Shown: positions 1 through 7,733, counted from the first letter of the stretch. The stretch is 64,000 nt of DNA from Dinoroseobacter sp034111085 (GCA_034111085.1 JAWUXZ010000027.1:62001-126000); one strand, 5' to 3'. Notes: generated by a model from the letters alone, not told the origin. A program made the numbers and translations.

Positions 1-355
1 GTCTGGCATTGTCAAAAGTGCGAAGGTTGGCCTCGTAGCTGCGTTGGGCCTCACGGGCATCGGCCATCTCAATGGTGAGCGACACGTTGGAGCCTTGGTA
101 AAGCCCCTCCGCATTGGCCATCGGATGTGATGGGTCATGGATCATCGGCAACGCAGTTTGATCGAGCCGTTCGGCGCCCAAGCGCACCCCGGGCTTGCCA
201 TCAAATCTGGGCAACATCGTCTCGAACGTTGCCATTTTGCGCCGGTATCCAGGCGTGTCGGCATTTGCCACGTTCTGCGAAACGATGTTCAAGCGCCCAG
301 CTTGGGCCGCAAGACCACTGCTGGATATCGCAAGGGCGTTCATAAGGTCACTCAT
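1..355 (-). CDS. flgC: Flagellar basal-body rod protein FlgC (partial, C-terminus outside window)
   Basis: Proximal rod subunit of the flagellar basal body, in the periplasm, assembled with FlgB, FlgF and FlgG. The translation starts MSDLMNALAISSSGLAAQ, carries the rod-protein motif NVANADTPGYR and reaches the typical FlgC block with NVSLTIEMADAREAQRSYEA. The gene runs off the left edge, so the last residues are missing. I chose the second of two adjacent ATGs (355 rather than 358) because a GGAG lies 7 bases upstream of it. flgB ends 15 bases upstream on the same strand, so the two are co-transcribed, as usual for these rod genes. Family assignment is firm; the C-terminal end cannot be judged. 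Confidence 0.93.
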   Translation of the reverse strand, partial: MSDLMNALAISSSGLAAQAGRLNIVSQNVANADTPGYRRKMATFETMLPRFDGKPGVRLGAERLDQTALPMIHDPSHPMANAEGLYQGSNVSLTIEMADAREAQRSYEANLRTFDNAR

Positions 356-370
356 CATGCATCTCCGAAA

Positions 371-751
371 TTAGCGTCCGCGGCCAAGGCTGGTGCGCAG
401 GACATTCATTGTGCTGCGATAGATCGCCAAAGCGGTGTCATGCTGTTGGCGAATTTCAACGTTGCGCAGCATCTCGCGCTCTAGCGAAACATCGTTGCCG
501 TTGGGGGAGGCGCGTGCTTGTGGGTCACTTTGAACCGCCCAGCGAGTGCTAGCCTCGGCACCCAAATGCCCGGCGCGTGTGGCGGTCAAAGGCTCGGCAC
601 TCTTATAGGTCTGCGCGAAGGGGCTCAGATCCTGGGTGCGGTAGCCGGGTGTGTCGGCTTGGGCAATATTCTGGGCCGTCAAAGCCTGACGCTGGCCGGC
701 ATGAGCCGCCATGGCGTGGGCCATTCGCATAACTTCAATATTTTCAAGCAT
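371..751 (-). CDS. flgB: Flagellar basal-body rod protein FlgB
   Basis: 126-aa proximal rod component, periplasmic, built onto the FliE/MS-ring junction. The N-terminal rod motif NIAQADTPGYR is clear at about residues 27-37. The C-terminal part, NGNDVSLEREMLRNVEIRQQ, is the FlgB-type segment. Length is normal for FlgB. It heads a minus-strand flgB-flgC pair and is divergent from fliI across a 97-base gap, which should hold both promoters. A TTAACC sequence at 785-790 in that gap resembles a CtrA half-site, but no second half-site follows at the right spacing, so I do not call it. Confidence 0.95.
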   Translation of the reverse strand: MLENIEVMRMAHAMAAHAGQRQALTAQNIAQADTPGYRTQDLSPFAQTYKSAEPLTATRAGHLGAEASTRWAVQSDPQARASPNGNDVSLEREMLRNVEIRQQHDTALAIYRSTMNVLRTSLGRGR

Positions 752-848
752 CGGGGCTTCTCCCTCGATTGGTTCTACTAATGCTTAACCCTGATTCCTT
801 TAGAAAGAGTAAGCCGGGCCATTTGCCCCCAAATTGAGTCGAGGTTTC

Positions 849-2216
849 ATGAACGAGCTCCCATTCAATCGCCTTGCCGCGCGCATCAGTGAACTTCAGG
901 CGCATAAACACTCAGGGCAAGTTGCCGCCGTGTCCGCAGGGGTTGTTGTGGTGTCTGGCCTCACGCGCGTTGGTGCTATCGGCGACCGCGTTGCGATCAA
1001 TCGCGCTGGCCACCCGCCGCTTCTTGCCGAAATCCTCAGGCTGGAAGCCGACCACGTAACGGTGCTGCCGGAAGGGGATCTGGACGGCGTGACGCTGGGC
1101 ACTCCGGTCGCGTATCTGGGCCATTCCGAGGTGTTTCCGTCTTTCGCGTGGATCGGCCAAGTCATTGATGCGTTTGGACAACCCCTCGATGGAACACCAC
1201 TAGCCAAAGGCGACCAAGCCTATCCATTGCGCCCCCCAGCGCCCAACGCGATGGCCCGCCGCGGATTGGGCGCGCGCCTTGATACAGGTGTGGCTGCACT
1301 TGATACTTTCTTGCCGTTGGTGCGCGGGCAACGCTTGGGTCTTTTCGCAGGTTCCGGCGTCGGAAAGTCCACGCTGCTAGCTGGGCTCGCGCGCAGTGTG
1401 AACGCCGATCTGACCGTCATCGCGTTGATCGGTGAGCGGGGCCGCGAGGTCCGCGAATTTGTCGAGAATGTGCTGGGGCTAGAGGGTATGAAGCGCGCCA
1501 TCGTCGTCGCGGCAACCTCCGATCAACATGCCTTGGTCAAGAGGCGCGCGGCCTGGATGGCCATGACAATCGCCGAGTATTTCCGCGATATCGGTGCACA
1601 GGTTGTCTTCTTGGCCGATTCTGTGACCCGTTTCGCAGATGCCCACCGAGAGATTGCGCTACAATCAGGCGAGCCTGCCGGGCTGCGGGGGTATCCACCT
1701 TCCACGTCAAAACTCGTGATGGATCTGTGCGAGCGCGCCGGACCCGGCCAAGACGGGCAAGGCGACATCTCGGCCATCTTCAGTGTTTTGGTGGCCGGGT
1801 CTGATATGGATGAACCGATTGCGGATTTGATGCGCGGCGTGCTCGACGGCCACATCGTCCTCAGCCGAGAGATCGCCGAGCGCGGGCGCTTCCCTGCCAT
1901 TGATGTACTGAAATCCGTGTCCAGAAGCCTGCCCGGCGCCGCCAGCGACGAAGAAAACGCTTTGCTACAAGACGCCCGAGGACGCTTGATGCGCTATGAG
2001 GACGCAAAGCTAATGGTCCAGGCTGGTCTATATACTAGCGGAAATGACCCGGACCTTGACAAGGCGCTGCAGTCTTTTCCGGGACTGGACAAGTTCCTGC
2101 GGGGTGTAGGGGTCGGCGCTGCAAATGAAAGCTTCGGGGCGCTGAGCGTCGCATTGGGTCGCAGGCCTGTGAAGTCACCTGCAATGGGCCTAACCAACCT
2201 GCCCGCAGGCACCTAG
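849..2216 (+). CDS. fliI: Flagellum-specific ATP synthase FliI
   Basis: ATPase of the flagellar type III export apparatus, related to F1-beta, acting at the cytoplasmic base of the flagellum with FliH and FliJ. About 455 aa. A Walker A motif (GSGVGKST) sits near residues 167-174 and the Walker B strand VVFLADS near 252-258. Substrate and hexamer regions such as SREIAERGRFPAIDVL are typical of FliI. The reading frame can be opened at a TTG (834), but ATG 849 is preceded by GAGG and fits the family N-terminus better. It stands alone on the plus strand, divergent from flgBC. The gene ends 21 bases before the left repeat of the integrated element, so it was probably next to tRNA-Thr before the insertion. 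Confidence 0.95.
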   Translation: MNELPFNRLAARISELQAHKHSGQVAAVSAGVVVVSGLTRVGAIGDRVAINRAGHPPLLAEILRLEADHVTVLPEGDLDGVTLGTPVAYLGHSEVFPSFAWIGQVIDAFGQPLDGTPLAKGDQAYPLRPPAPNAMARRGLGARLDTGVAALDTFLPLVRGQRLGLFAGSGVGKSTLLAGLARSVNADLTVIALIGERGREVREFVENVLGLEGMKRAIVVAATSDQHALVKRRAAWMAMTIAEYFRDIGAQVVFLADSVTRFADAHREIALQSGEPAGLRGYPPSTSKLVMDLCERAGPGQDGQGDISAIFSVLVAGSDMDEPIADLMRGVLDGHIVLSREIAERGRFPAIDVLKSVSRSLPGAASDEENALLQDARGRLMRYEDAKLMVQAGLYTSGNDPDLDKALQSFPGLDKFLRGVGVGAANESFGALSVALGRRPVKSPAMGLTNLPAGT

Positions 2217-2237
2217 CCGCATGTCCCAATGCCCTAG

Positions 2238-2258
2238 AAACTTCTGGTGCCGCTGAGA
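2238..2258 (+). repeat. Left attachment site (attL)
   Basis: 21-base copy of the tRNA-Thr 3' end, containing the core tggtgccgctgaga. It matches 7651-7671 except at 2244 (c against t), the base just outside the encoded CCA. It lies 22 bases after fliI and 145 bases before the integrase start. Confidence 0.85.
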
Positions 2259-2402
2259 CGCATCTAATATCTATATCTTGGTATACCATCATACACTGGA
2301 ACCCCAGTAAAATAGCGTCTCAGGCTAATTTTCTTGCTTCACGATGCCTCACAACGCCCCACGGCATACCATATGTTGAGGGGGACTGAGAAGGGGACTG
2401 AT

Positions 2403-3590
2403 GTGAGCCTAGCAACGAACCGTCTAAGTGCATCGACCGCAAAAACCGCAACTGTTGGCAAACATGCGGACGGTGGGGGGCTGTGGCTAGTCAAGCGACC
2501 AGACGGCGGCGCGCAGTGGGTGTTGAGGGTCACACCACACGGTAGGCGGCGCGAAATGGGCTTGGGTGCATATCCAGATGTTTCGCTGAAAGAGGCGCGC
2601 CAAGTCGCTGACCAATGGCGCGCATTGGTGAGGCAGGGTCTGGACCCGATCAAGGAACGCGAACGCCAACGGCGTGGGGCGGCGCGCAACATTCACAAGC
2701 TGGCCGATATTGCGCTTGACGCTTTTGAAAGTCGTAAGGTCGAACTGAAAGGCGACGGGACCGCAGGGCGTTGGTTTTCGCCGCTTGAATTGCACATCTT
2801 GCCCAAACTAGGCCAAGTGCCTGTGGCTGACATTGACCAAAAAGACATCCGCGACACCTTAGCCCCGATCTGGCACACCAAAGCGGCAACCGCCACCAAA
2901 GCCATGAACCGTCTGGGCATTGTGTTGCGACACGCGGCGGCACTCGGCTTGGACGTGGACATGCAGGCGACCGAAAAGGCAAAGGCGCTTTTAGGCAAGC
3001 AGCGCCACACCGTTACAAACGTCCCATCTGTGCCCTGGCAGGGTGTACCAAAATTCTATCAATCCCTTGGGGGGAGCATCACCGAACTGGCCCTACGGCT
3101 GTTAATCCTAACGGGCGCGCGGTCTGGGCCGCTGCGCAATATCCATGTGGATCAGATCAACGGCGACGTGTGGACCATACCCGCTGAGGGTATGAAAGGC
3201 CGCAAGGGTTCGACCACAGATTTCCGCGTCCCTTTGTCGGCAGAGGCCCAGCGCGTGATTTCAGAGGCCAGAAAGTTTGCGCGCGACGGGTTCCTGTTTC
3301 CCGGCACAAAGCGAGGCGTGATTTCTGACATGACCATGACTGCCCTGATGGATCGGCGCGGCATGAAAGAGCGCCCTCACGGGTTTCGCACTTCTCTGCG
3401 CGTATGGTTGGCAGAGGAAACAAGCGCCCCCCATGATGTCGCAGAAATGTGCATCAGCCATATCGTCGGGTCTAAGACGGTCCAAGCGTACAAGCGGACG
3501 GATTTCTTGGAGCAGAGGCGGGTTTTGATGGAGTGTTGGGCGGGAAGAATTACCACTGTATCAACTGATCTGATTGGATTTAATTTCTAA
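2403..3590 (+). CDS. Tyrosine-type site-specific integrase (P4-like)
   Basis: Recombinase that would integrate and excise the element at tRNA-Thr, about 395 aa. The N-terminal arm-type DNA-binding domain (DUF4102-like: KHADGGGLWL, GRRREMGLG, YPDVSLKEAR) is followed by a core-binding domain and a C-terminal catalytic domain. Catalytic residues are visible: Arg in LTGARSG (about R240), the HGFR box (about H326 and R329), His in CISHIVGS (about H353) and the Tyr nucleophile in QAYKRTDFLEQRR (about Y363). I start at GTG 2403, 6 bases after AAGGGG, which gives the usual family N-terminus; the frame is open further upstream to TTG 2334. It appears intact. The tail after CWAG looks slightly divergent but the length is normal. 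Confidence 0.93.
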   Translation: MSLATNRLSASTAKTATVGKHADGGGLWLVKRPDGGAQWVLRVTPHGRRREMGLGAYPDVSLKEARQVADQWRALVRQGLDPIKERERQRRGAARNIHKLADIALDAFESRKVELKGDGTAGRWFSPLELHILPKLGQVPVADIDQKDIRDTLAPIWHTKAATATKAMNRLGIVLRHAAALGLDVDMQATEKAKALLGKQRHTVTNVPSVPWQGVPKFYQSLGGSITELALRLLILTGARSGPLRNIHVDQINGDVWTIPAEGMKGRKGSTTDFRVPLSAEAQRVISEARKFARDGFLFPGTKRGVISDMTMTALMDRRGMKERPHGFRTSLRVWLAEETSAPHDVAEMCISHIVGSKTVQAYKRTDFLEQRRVLMECWAGRITTVSTDLIGFNF

Positions 3591-3925
3591 TCCGAAATTG
3601 AGAGATGACCACAATAATCTCTTATGTAACACGTTTCCATCGGATAGTTTCGATCTGCGCCCTACAGCTAGACCAACCAGAGAAACCCGCTCTCGATGAA
3701 CAAAGGTCGGGGCTTTGCAATAATCCTTTAGGCGATCTCATTTGAGTGGCTCGGTACCAATCGTAATTGCTTGGATATATGAAGAACGTGCGGATCAAAC
3801 TCAGATATCGTATTGATTTGCGATCCGCAGTTCCAAATTTAGGTCCGACCGATAGCAGGTATCTCATCAACCTCGCAGCAAAAGTGGTCAAGCCTAAAAA
3901 TGCTATTGAGCGTGTTAGATTGGCC
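3591..3925. other. Gene-free stretch inside the island
   Basis: About 335 bases between the integrase and the next supported gene. Open frames here (an 89-aa minus-strand frame at 3622-3891 and a 54-aa plus-strand frame at 3779-3943) lack family signatures, and I see no convincing ribosome binding site for them. The base composition looks more AT-rich than the flanking core chromosome. No terminator or repeat was recognised. Confidence 0.5.
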
Positions 3926-4315
3926 CTAACATCGTTCTGCTAGACATTGGTCCAAGACTCCTCGGCAGTAAATGGATGCCATTTGCATTGGCGTGGTTGC
4001 ATGGTTGGGATCTTTGGGGAAGAGATGTATGACCTCTGCGATGCATTGAAAAGATTCGCTGGTGCAGGTCTGTCGGCATGTGCTCGTGGTATTGGAAGTG
4101 GCGTCCGACTGTGCAAGCGTGAGCATTCTGAGGCGTGTGTGCATGTTTGGGGGCAATGTTTTCAATTCGCTGGGCATCAGCACAGGTGTTATGGTTGCGG
4201 CGGCGCTGTCGGTTCGCCAAATCGGTGAACCCGCCCCTTGATCAGCTGCGAGTGGGGTGGCGAGCGTTAGCGCAAGCACCAGTGTTGCGGAGTAATACTT
4301 AATTGCTTTAAACAA
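3926..4315 (-). CDS. Small secreted cysteine-rich protein, unknown function
   Basis: 129 aa, not recognised. Residues 1-24 form a clear Sec signal peptide: a basic start, a hydrophobic core LVLALTLATPLAA, and a small-residue cleavage site. The mature part has exactly six cysteines (80, 84, 91, 117, 124 and the last residue 129) in two groups spaced C-x3-C-x6-C and C-x6-C-x4-C, which suggests three disulfides in the periplasm or outside the cell. The start is TTG at 4315, supported by AAGGA with a 6-base spacer. It is divergent from the gene at 4545 across about 230 bases. That a signal peptide and a patterned cysteine set occur together argues for a real gene; its role is unknown. Confidence 0.6.
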   Translation of the reverse strand: MFKAIKYYSATLVLALTLATPLAADQGAGSPIWRTDSAAATITPVLMPSELKTLPPNMHTRLRMLTLAQSDATSNTTSTCRQTCTSESFQCIAEVIHLFPKDPNHATTPMQMASIYCRGVLDQCLAERC

Positions 4316-4544
4316 GATGCGTCCTTTTTAGAATGCGTTGTAACCGACATTCCCCAAGTGGCCGGTATTCTGGCCCAATTTTTGCGTGAGGTTGCCATTT
4401 TGTAAAGGATTTTGTGCCCTGTGCGGGGCTTGAGTGCGCCAAGACGCTCGAATGCGGGAAGATCGGGCCGCAAACTCGCATCATTCCGGTCCAGCGCCGC
4501 CATAAAAACGGGACACATATACATCTAGCCATAGGCAGGACCAA

Positions 4545-5114
4545 ATGAGCAACGACGCACAGATTACGGACGAGACAAAACTACCATCAACAGCGGTTGC
4601 ATATCAGCGGTCGCGGCCAACGTTCAGCACGAGCGAAGAAGGCGTCGTTAAAATCCTGGTTAATGCGGATGATACGCTCACTCGCCTGTTCAACGTGGAA
4701 ACCAGTGAAGCCGCATCCGGCCTAATGGCATGCGCGCTAAATTCGTTGGGCAGGAGCGGCGAGAGCTTCCGAGACCTGATGGCGGCAATGCAGGCCGAGC
4801 TAAAGCCGCGTGACGCAGTCGAAGCCATGTTGATTACGCAGATGGTGACGACGCATGTCGCCATGACATCGCTTTCCCAGAAGATGATGGACACTTCGTC
4901 CGGCCATAAGGTTCGCGAGGCCTTTGAGCGCTCTACCACGCGCCTTTGCCGCACCTATCTCGCACAGATGGACGCGCTTAAGAAATACCGGGCCAAGGCC
5001 CTGCAAAACGTGCGGGTTGAGCGGGTGCACGTAGAGAGCGGCAGGCAGGCTATTGTGGGCGATGTGAGGCACGGGAGTGGGCTTGAGGGCGAACAGCCAC
5101 CGAAAGCGCCATAG
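4545..5114 (+). CDS. Conserved hypothetical protein with HVxxGxQAIVG C-terminus
   Basis: 189 aa, cytoplasmic, with no signal peptide or membrane segment. The central region (about 50-150) is mostly helical and the C-terminus carries RVERVHVESGRQAIVGDV. From memory this resembles alphaproteobacterial hypothetical proteins that end in a VEHVHVxxGGQAIVGNV-like segment; no function is known to me. ATG 4545 follows AGGA by 4 bases. The neighbours are a secreted Cys-rich protein (divergent) and a gene-free gap downstream. Its place inside the tRNA-Thr island fits a mobile cargo gene. Confidence 0.75.
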   Translation: MSNDAQITDETKLPSTAVAYQRSRPTFSTSEEGVVKILVNADDTLTRLFNVETSEAASGLMACALNSLGRSGESFRDLMAAMQAELKPRDAVEAMLITQMVTTHVAMTSLSQKMMDTSSGHKVREAFERSTTRLCRTYLAQMDALKKYRAKALQNVRVERVHVESGRQAIVGDVRHGSGLEGEQPPKAP

Positions 5115-5476
5115 GCCCCCAATCTAAAGGCTCAAAATCGCTCTCAGATGTAGTGCGTTGGCTGAGTGAACGCAGCGACGTTGCCGCAGTCCTTCAAAGC
5201 AATATTGGAACGCATGCCGCTTGCGCGGCGATGTCTGTTGCGTGTCAGCATGGCGGCGAGGCTCTCAGGACCGATGCACAGCGTAAACCACACTGTCACC
5301 GGCCAACACGTCGCTTACATTTGATGCCGCACCTGCCAGCACATGGGAACGCTCAGCAACGACAGACCGCTTATTTATGGGGGAGCGGACCAAGAAGCTT
5401 GATCGAGGCTTAAAACGGCGCAAACATGCACTGGAAGGCGTTCAACTTGGGGAATGCCAGCCTAAAAGGACTAAAA
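5115..5476. other. Gene-free stretch inside the island
   Basis: About 360 bases. An 86-aa plus-strand frame (5153-5413) starts with a protein-like segment (WLSERSDVAAVLQ) but then degrades into low-quality sequence. It may be a gene remnant. No promoter, terminator or repeat was identified with confidence. Confidence 0.45.
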
Positions 5477-5815
5477 ATGAACCTGAATCGTCTTGCCGCC
5501 CCGTCTCTTGGCCTGATTGCCGTCCTTTCGACCGCTCCTGTCTCTGCCCAGGAGATCAACGGGAATTACGATGGATATGCTTGTCAAAACGACTTCCGCA
5601 GCCAGCTTGCTTTGGACATAGCATGGCCGGTGATGACCTATTTTGAGAGTTCATGCACAGTTACTAGCAGCGCACCCGGCGTGACCAATGGCTACATTGT
5701 CAGCTGCTCTGGCGAAGGAGATGAGTGGACCGGGCAGGTCGTGATAACGCGTACTGCCAACGGCGGCCTTATCCTGAATCAAAACGGTGCCGATGTAACA
5801 TACAACCGCTGCTAA
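5477..5815 (+). CDS. Small secreted four-cysteine protein, unknown function
   Basis: 112 aa, not recognised. The N-terminus is a Sec signal peptide (hydrophobic LGLIAVLSTAPVSA, predicted cleavage after Ala24). The mature chain holds four cysteines (36, 60, 77 and the C-terminal residue 112), consistent with two disulfides. The mature domain is rich in Asn, Gly, Thr and Val and looks like a small beta-rich fold. ATG 5477 is preceded by AAAAGGA with a 6-base spacer, which decides this start over the in-frame ATG at 5426. It is the second short secreted cysteine protein in the island. I cannot assign a family. Confidence 0.6.
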   Translation: MNLNRLAAPSLGLIAVLSTAPVSAQEINGNYDGYACQNDFRSQLALDIAWPVMTYFESSCTVTSSAPGVTNGYIVSCSGEGDEWTGQVVITRTANGGLILNQNGADVTYNRC

Positions 5816-6254
5816 GGTTGATCGATGCAGGCGCTACCAACGGCCAAAAGTAGAAGCACATGGCGATGCACGGGTGAATATTCGAACTGCGTTGTTATGA
5901 GCATGACAACTTTGAGCTTCTCAGCAGGGCAGCATTCCTAGAACGGTACGGCGAAGCCTGACGGGGAACTCACGGTCGTTGCCCCGACGGGTTGCGATGT
6001 GGCTTCTTGGACTTCACGGCAAGAACATTTAACGAACAAAAAATATCTGTTAATGTGCCAAGAAGCGCTGCGCGAGATTGTTTGGGACGATGTCGTATTT
6101 AGTGGGAGGGGGCAGTTCAAAGTCTCAGCCAAGCGCAAACGGGACCGGAGTGGGGGCCGAAATTTTCACATCCACAAATCAGGGTTTTGGAGCAGAGGGC
6201 ACTGATAACCCTATAGTTGCCTATTGGTTTCGGAAAAAACCGGGAGAGACAAAC
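5816..6254. other. Gene-free stretch inside the island
   Basis: About 440 bases with no frame that looks like a protein. The frame of the next gene stays open upstream of 6255, but that extension is low-complexity and lacks a ribosome binding site. The leader of the zinc-ribbon gene and its promoter must lie here; I could not pick the promoter by eye. Confidence 0.45.
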
Positions 6255-6896
6255 ATGGGTGGATACGGCTCAGGACAGACAAGCTACAGACATAAAGCCG
6301 AAGACTGCCGCTCGCTGGACGTGAACTGCCTACACCGCAAAGGCTGTCTGAAACCCGGCATGCAAGGCAACTGGATCTGGTCCCGCGATGGTGAGGAAGT
6401 TGCCAGAATAGGGTACAAGGCAGAGGACGGGCGACTAATCCTAGACTACCGCGTGCGCCAAAATGGCGGCGACTGGGAGCCGATAGCCGAGTTTATCCGC
6501 ATCACCCGTGCAGATTGCAACTTTGGCAACGCACGCCCCTACTTTAAGTGCCCCGGTGTTGTGAACGGTCGACATTGCGGGCGGCGCGTCAGCAAGCTGT
6601 TCTCAGGGGGGCGGTATTTCCTTTGCAGGCATTGCTACAACATCGCCTATGCCAGCCAGTCAGAGCCGCGTCATGACCGAATGTTGCGCCGCGCCAATAA
6701 GCTGCGCGCTTCGCTTGGCGGCGAAATGGGAACCGCATACTGGATAGCCCCCAAGCCCAAGGGCATGTGGCAACGGACATACCAGCGCAAACGGTTTGAG
6801 ATTGAGTGGTGCGAGGACCAAGCGAACCAAGCATTTCTCAGCGAATATCGCCACATTCTCAGCCAAGAGGAACGAGAGGTGTATTTTGGTTGCTAG
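6255..6896 (+). CDS. Zinc-ribbon hypothetical protein (MGGYGSG family)
   Basis: 213 aa. It begins MGGYGSGQTSYRHKAEDC, which from memory is typical of a group of uncharacterised bacterial proteins starting MGGYGSGR and containing LDVN. A zinc-binding set is visible as C99-x8-C108 and C124-x2-C127 (FKCPGVVNGRHCGRR and YFLCRHCYNIAY). In these proteins the residues after the second pair (here AYASQSE) are also conserved. The start is ATG 6255 with GGGAGAG upstream. It converges on the Sel1 gene with a 12-base gap. The four Cys ligands suggest a metal-stabilised ribbon that could bind nucleic acid, but no function is established. Typical of mobile or accessory regions. Confidence 0.75.
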   Translation: MGGYGSGQTSYRHKAEDCRSLDVNCLHRKGCLKPGMQGNWIWSRDGEEVARIGYKAEDGRLILDYRVRQNGGDWEPIAEFIRITRADCNFGNARPYFKCPGVVNGRHCGRRVSKLFSGGRYFLCRHCYNIAYASQSEPRHDRMLRRANKLRASLGGEMGTAYWIAPKPKGMWQRTYQRKRFEIEWCEDQANQAFLSEYRHILSQEEREVYFGC

Positions 6897-6908
6897 GCGC
6901 GCATGTCC

Positions 6909-7505
6909 TCAATCGCAGTTCTGATACCCAGACGACATGCAAACGCGGGCAAGGGCTTGAGCTTCGGCGATTTGTTCGCGGGTCATTCGACCAACTATAA
7001 TATCACGATTATAGCTCCCCAGTTCATTGCCGTTTGCGCTGGCAATATTATACCACAGGTGAGCGAGAACATGGCTCTGAAGCACGCCCTGTCCGTTGGC
7101 GTACATGACTCCTAAGGTGTACTGCGCCCTGTCATAGCCCTGCTTAGCGCTCATTCGATACAACTTCGCGGCCTCAGCGTCGTCTTGAAGCACGCCCTGT
7201 CCATTGGAGTACATGAACCCCAAGCTGTACTGCGCATTGGCATTTCCCTGCTCAACGCTCAATCGATACAACCGCACGGCCTCAGCGTCGTCTTGCGGCA
7301 CACCATTTCCGTTGTAGTACATAGTCCCCAAGTTGTACTGCGCATAGGCATCGCCTCCTTCGGCAAGTGGCCGCCAGTTTTCAAGCGCTGTGGCGTAGTC
7401 ACCTGCGATGGCGGCATCCAAGCCAACGTCAAAGTTTTGAGCGACTAAGGGCGCAGGAAGAGCAGCACAAATTGCGAATACAGCGATGAGGATGAGTCTA
7501 ATCAC
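6909..7505 (-). CDS. Sel1-repeat (TPR-like) periplasmic protein
   Basis: 198 aa from GTG 7505, which follows AAGAGGA by 6 bases; the frame stays open further upstream but without support. A signal peptide (IRLILIAVFAICAALPAPLVAQ) is followed by Sel1-type repeats of 36 residues, such as AQYNLGTMYYNGNGVPQDD and AQYSLGFMYSNGQGVLQDD, plus a third diverged copy ending in YNIASANG. Sel1 repeats are protein-protein interaction scaffolds; a periplasmic location follows from the signal peptide. The underlying DNA shows a 108-base tandem similarity between repeats. It is the right-most gene of the island, 145 bases from attR. The partner and role are unknown. Confidence 0.85.
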   Translation of the reverse strand: MIRLILIAVFAICAALPAPLVAQNFDVGLDAAIAGDYATALENWRPLAEGGDAYAQYNLGTMYYNGNGVPQDDAEAVRLYRLSVEQGNANAQYSLGFMYSNGQGVLQDDAEAAKLYRMSAKQGYDRAQYTLGVMYANGQGVLQSHVLAHLWYNIASANGNELGSYNRDIIVGRMTREQIAEAQALARVCMSSGYQNCD

Positions 7506-7650
7506 GACCGTTCCTCTTTTAAGAATTCGAGCAAATTCTAAAGTGCTACCTGTGATAGTCAACGGTGCCGCAAAGAGACGCTTCAAAGCAAGAAAGGGGG
7601 GCTAGAAGCTCGGAAGCGCTCCCAATTATTGAATCAAAACGATAAATTAT

Positions 7651-7671
7651 AAACTTTTGGTGCCGCTGAGA
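7651..7671 (+). repeat. Right attachment site (attR), overlapping tRNA-Thr 3' end
   Basis: 21-base direct repeat of 2238-2258 with one mismatch (7657 t). It covers the encoded CCA, the discriminator base, the seven acceptor-stem bases and three more bases of the T arm, so the tRNA stays complete after integration. Confidence 0.85.
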
Positions 7672-7733
7672 GGACTCGAACCTCCGACCCCATCATTACG
7701 AATGATGTGCTCTACCAGCTGAGCTACAGCGGC
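7658..7733 (-). tRNA. tRNA-Thr (anticodon CGT)
   Basis: 76-base cloverleaf read on the minus strand. Acceptor GCCGCTG pairs with CAGCGGC. The D stem is GCTC/GAGC, and the anticodon arm CATCA-TTCGTAA-TGATG has anticodon CGT. The T arm GGAGG-TTCGAGT-CCTCT follows, and the CCA is encoded. It decodes ACG. Its 3' end is the integration target of the adjacent element. Confidence 0.97.

Larger units (their letters stand above)
2238..7671. mobile_element. Small integrative element in tRNA-Thr(CGT)
   Basis: Two directly repeated 21-base segments (2238-2258 and 7651-7671, one mismatch) bracket about 5.4 kb. The right copy is the 3' end of the tRNA-Thr gene: CCA, discriminator, acceptor strand and three more bases. 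A tyrosine integrase begins 145 bases inside the left repeat. Everything between is accessory: two secreted cysteine-containing proteins, a conserved hypothetical, a zinc-ribbon protein, a Sel1 protein, and long gene-free gaps unlike the tightly packed flanks. No relaxase, replication gene, excisionase, phage structural gene or toxin-antitoxin pair was recognised. It is either a minimal hitchhiking island or the remnant of a larger one. Inference from att repeats, integrase and tRNA; excision has not been shown. Confidence 0.85.

Noticed and set aside
785..790. TTAACC half-site in the flgB-fliI gap
   Set aside because: No second TTAA at N7 spacing, so not called as a CtrA box.
3779..3943. 54-aa plus-strand frame (MKNVRIKLRY...)
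   Set aside because: Looks protein-like but has no convincing RBS, and overlaps the end of the better-supported secreted protein gene.
4267..4524. 85-aa minus-strand frame (AALDRNDASLRPDLP...)
   Set aside because: The first half is protein-like and may be a gene fragment, but it overlaps the TTG-started secreted gene in another frame and lacks an RBS.
7070..7310. Regular repeats resembling a CRISPR array
   Set aside because: They are 108-base coding repeats of a Sel1 protein; no short identical repeats with unique spacers exist in the window.
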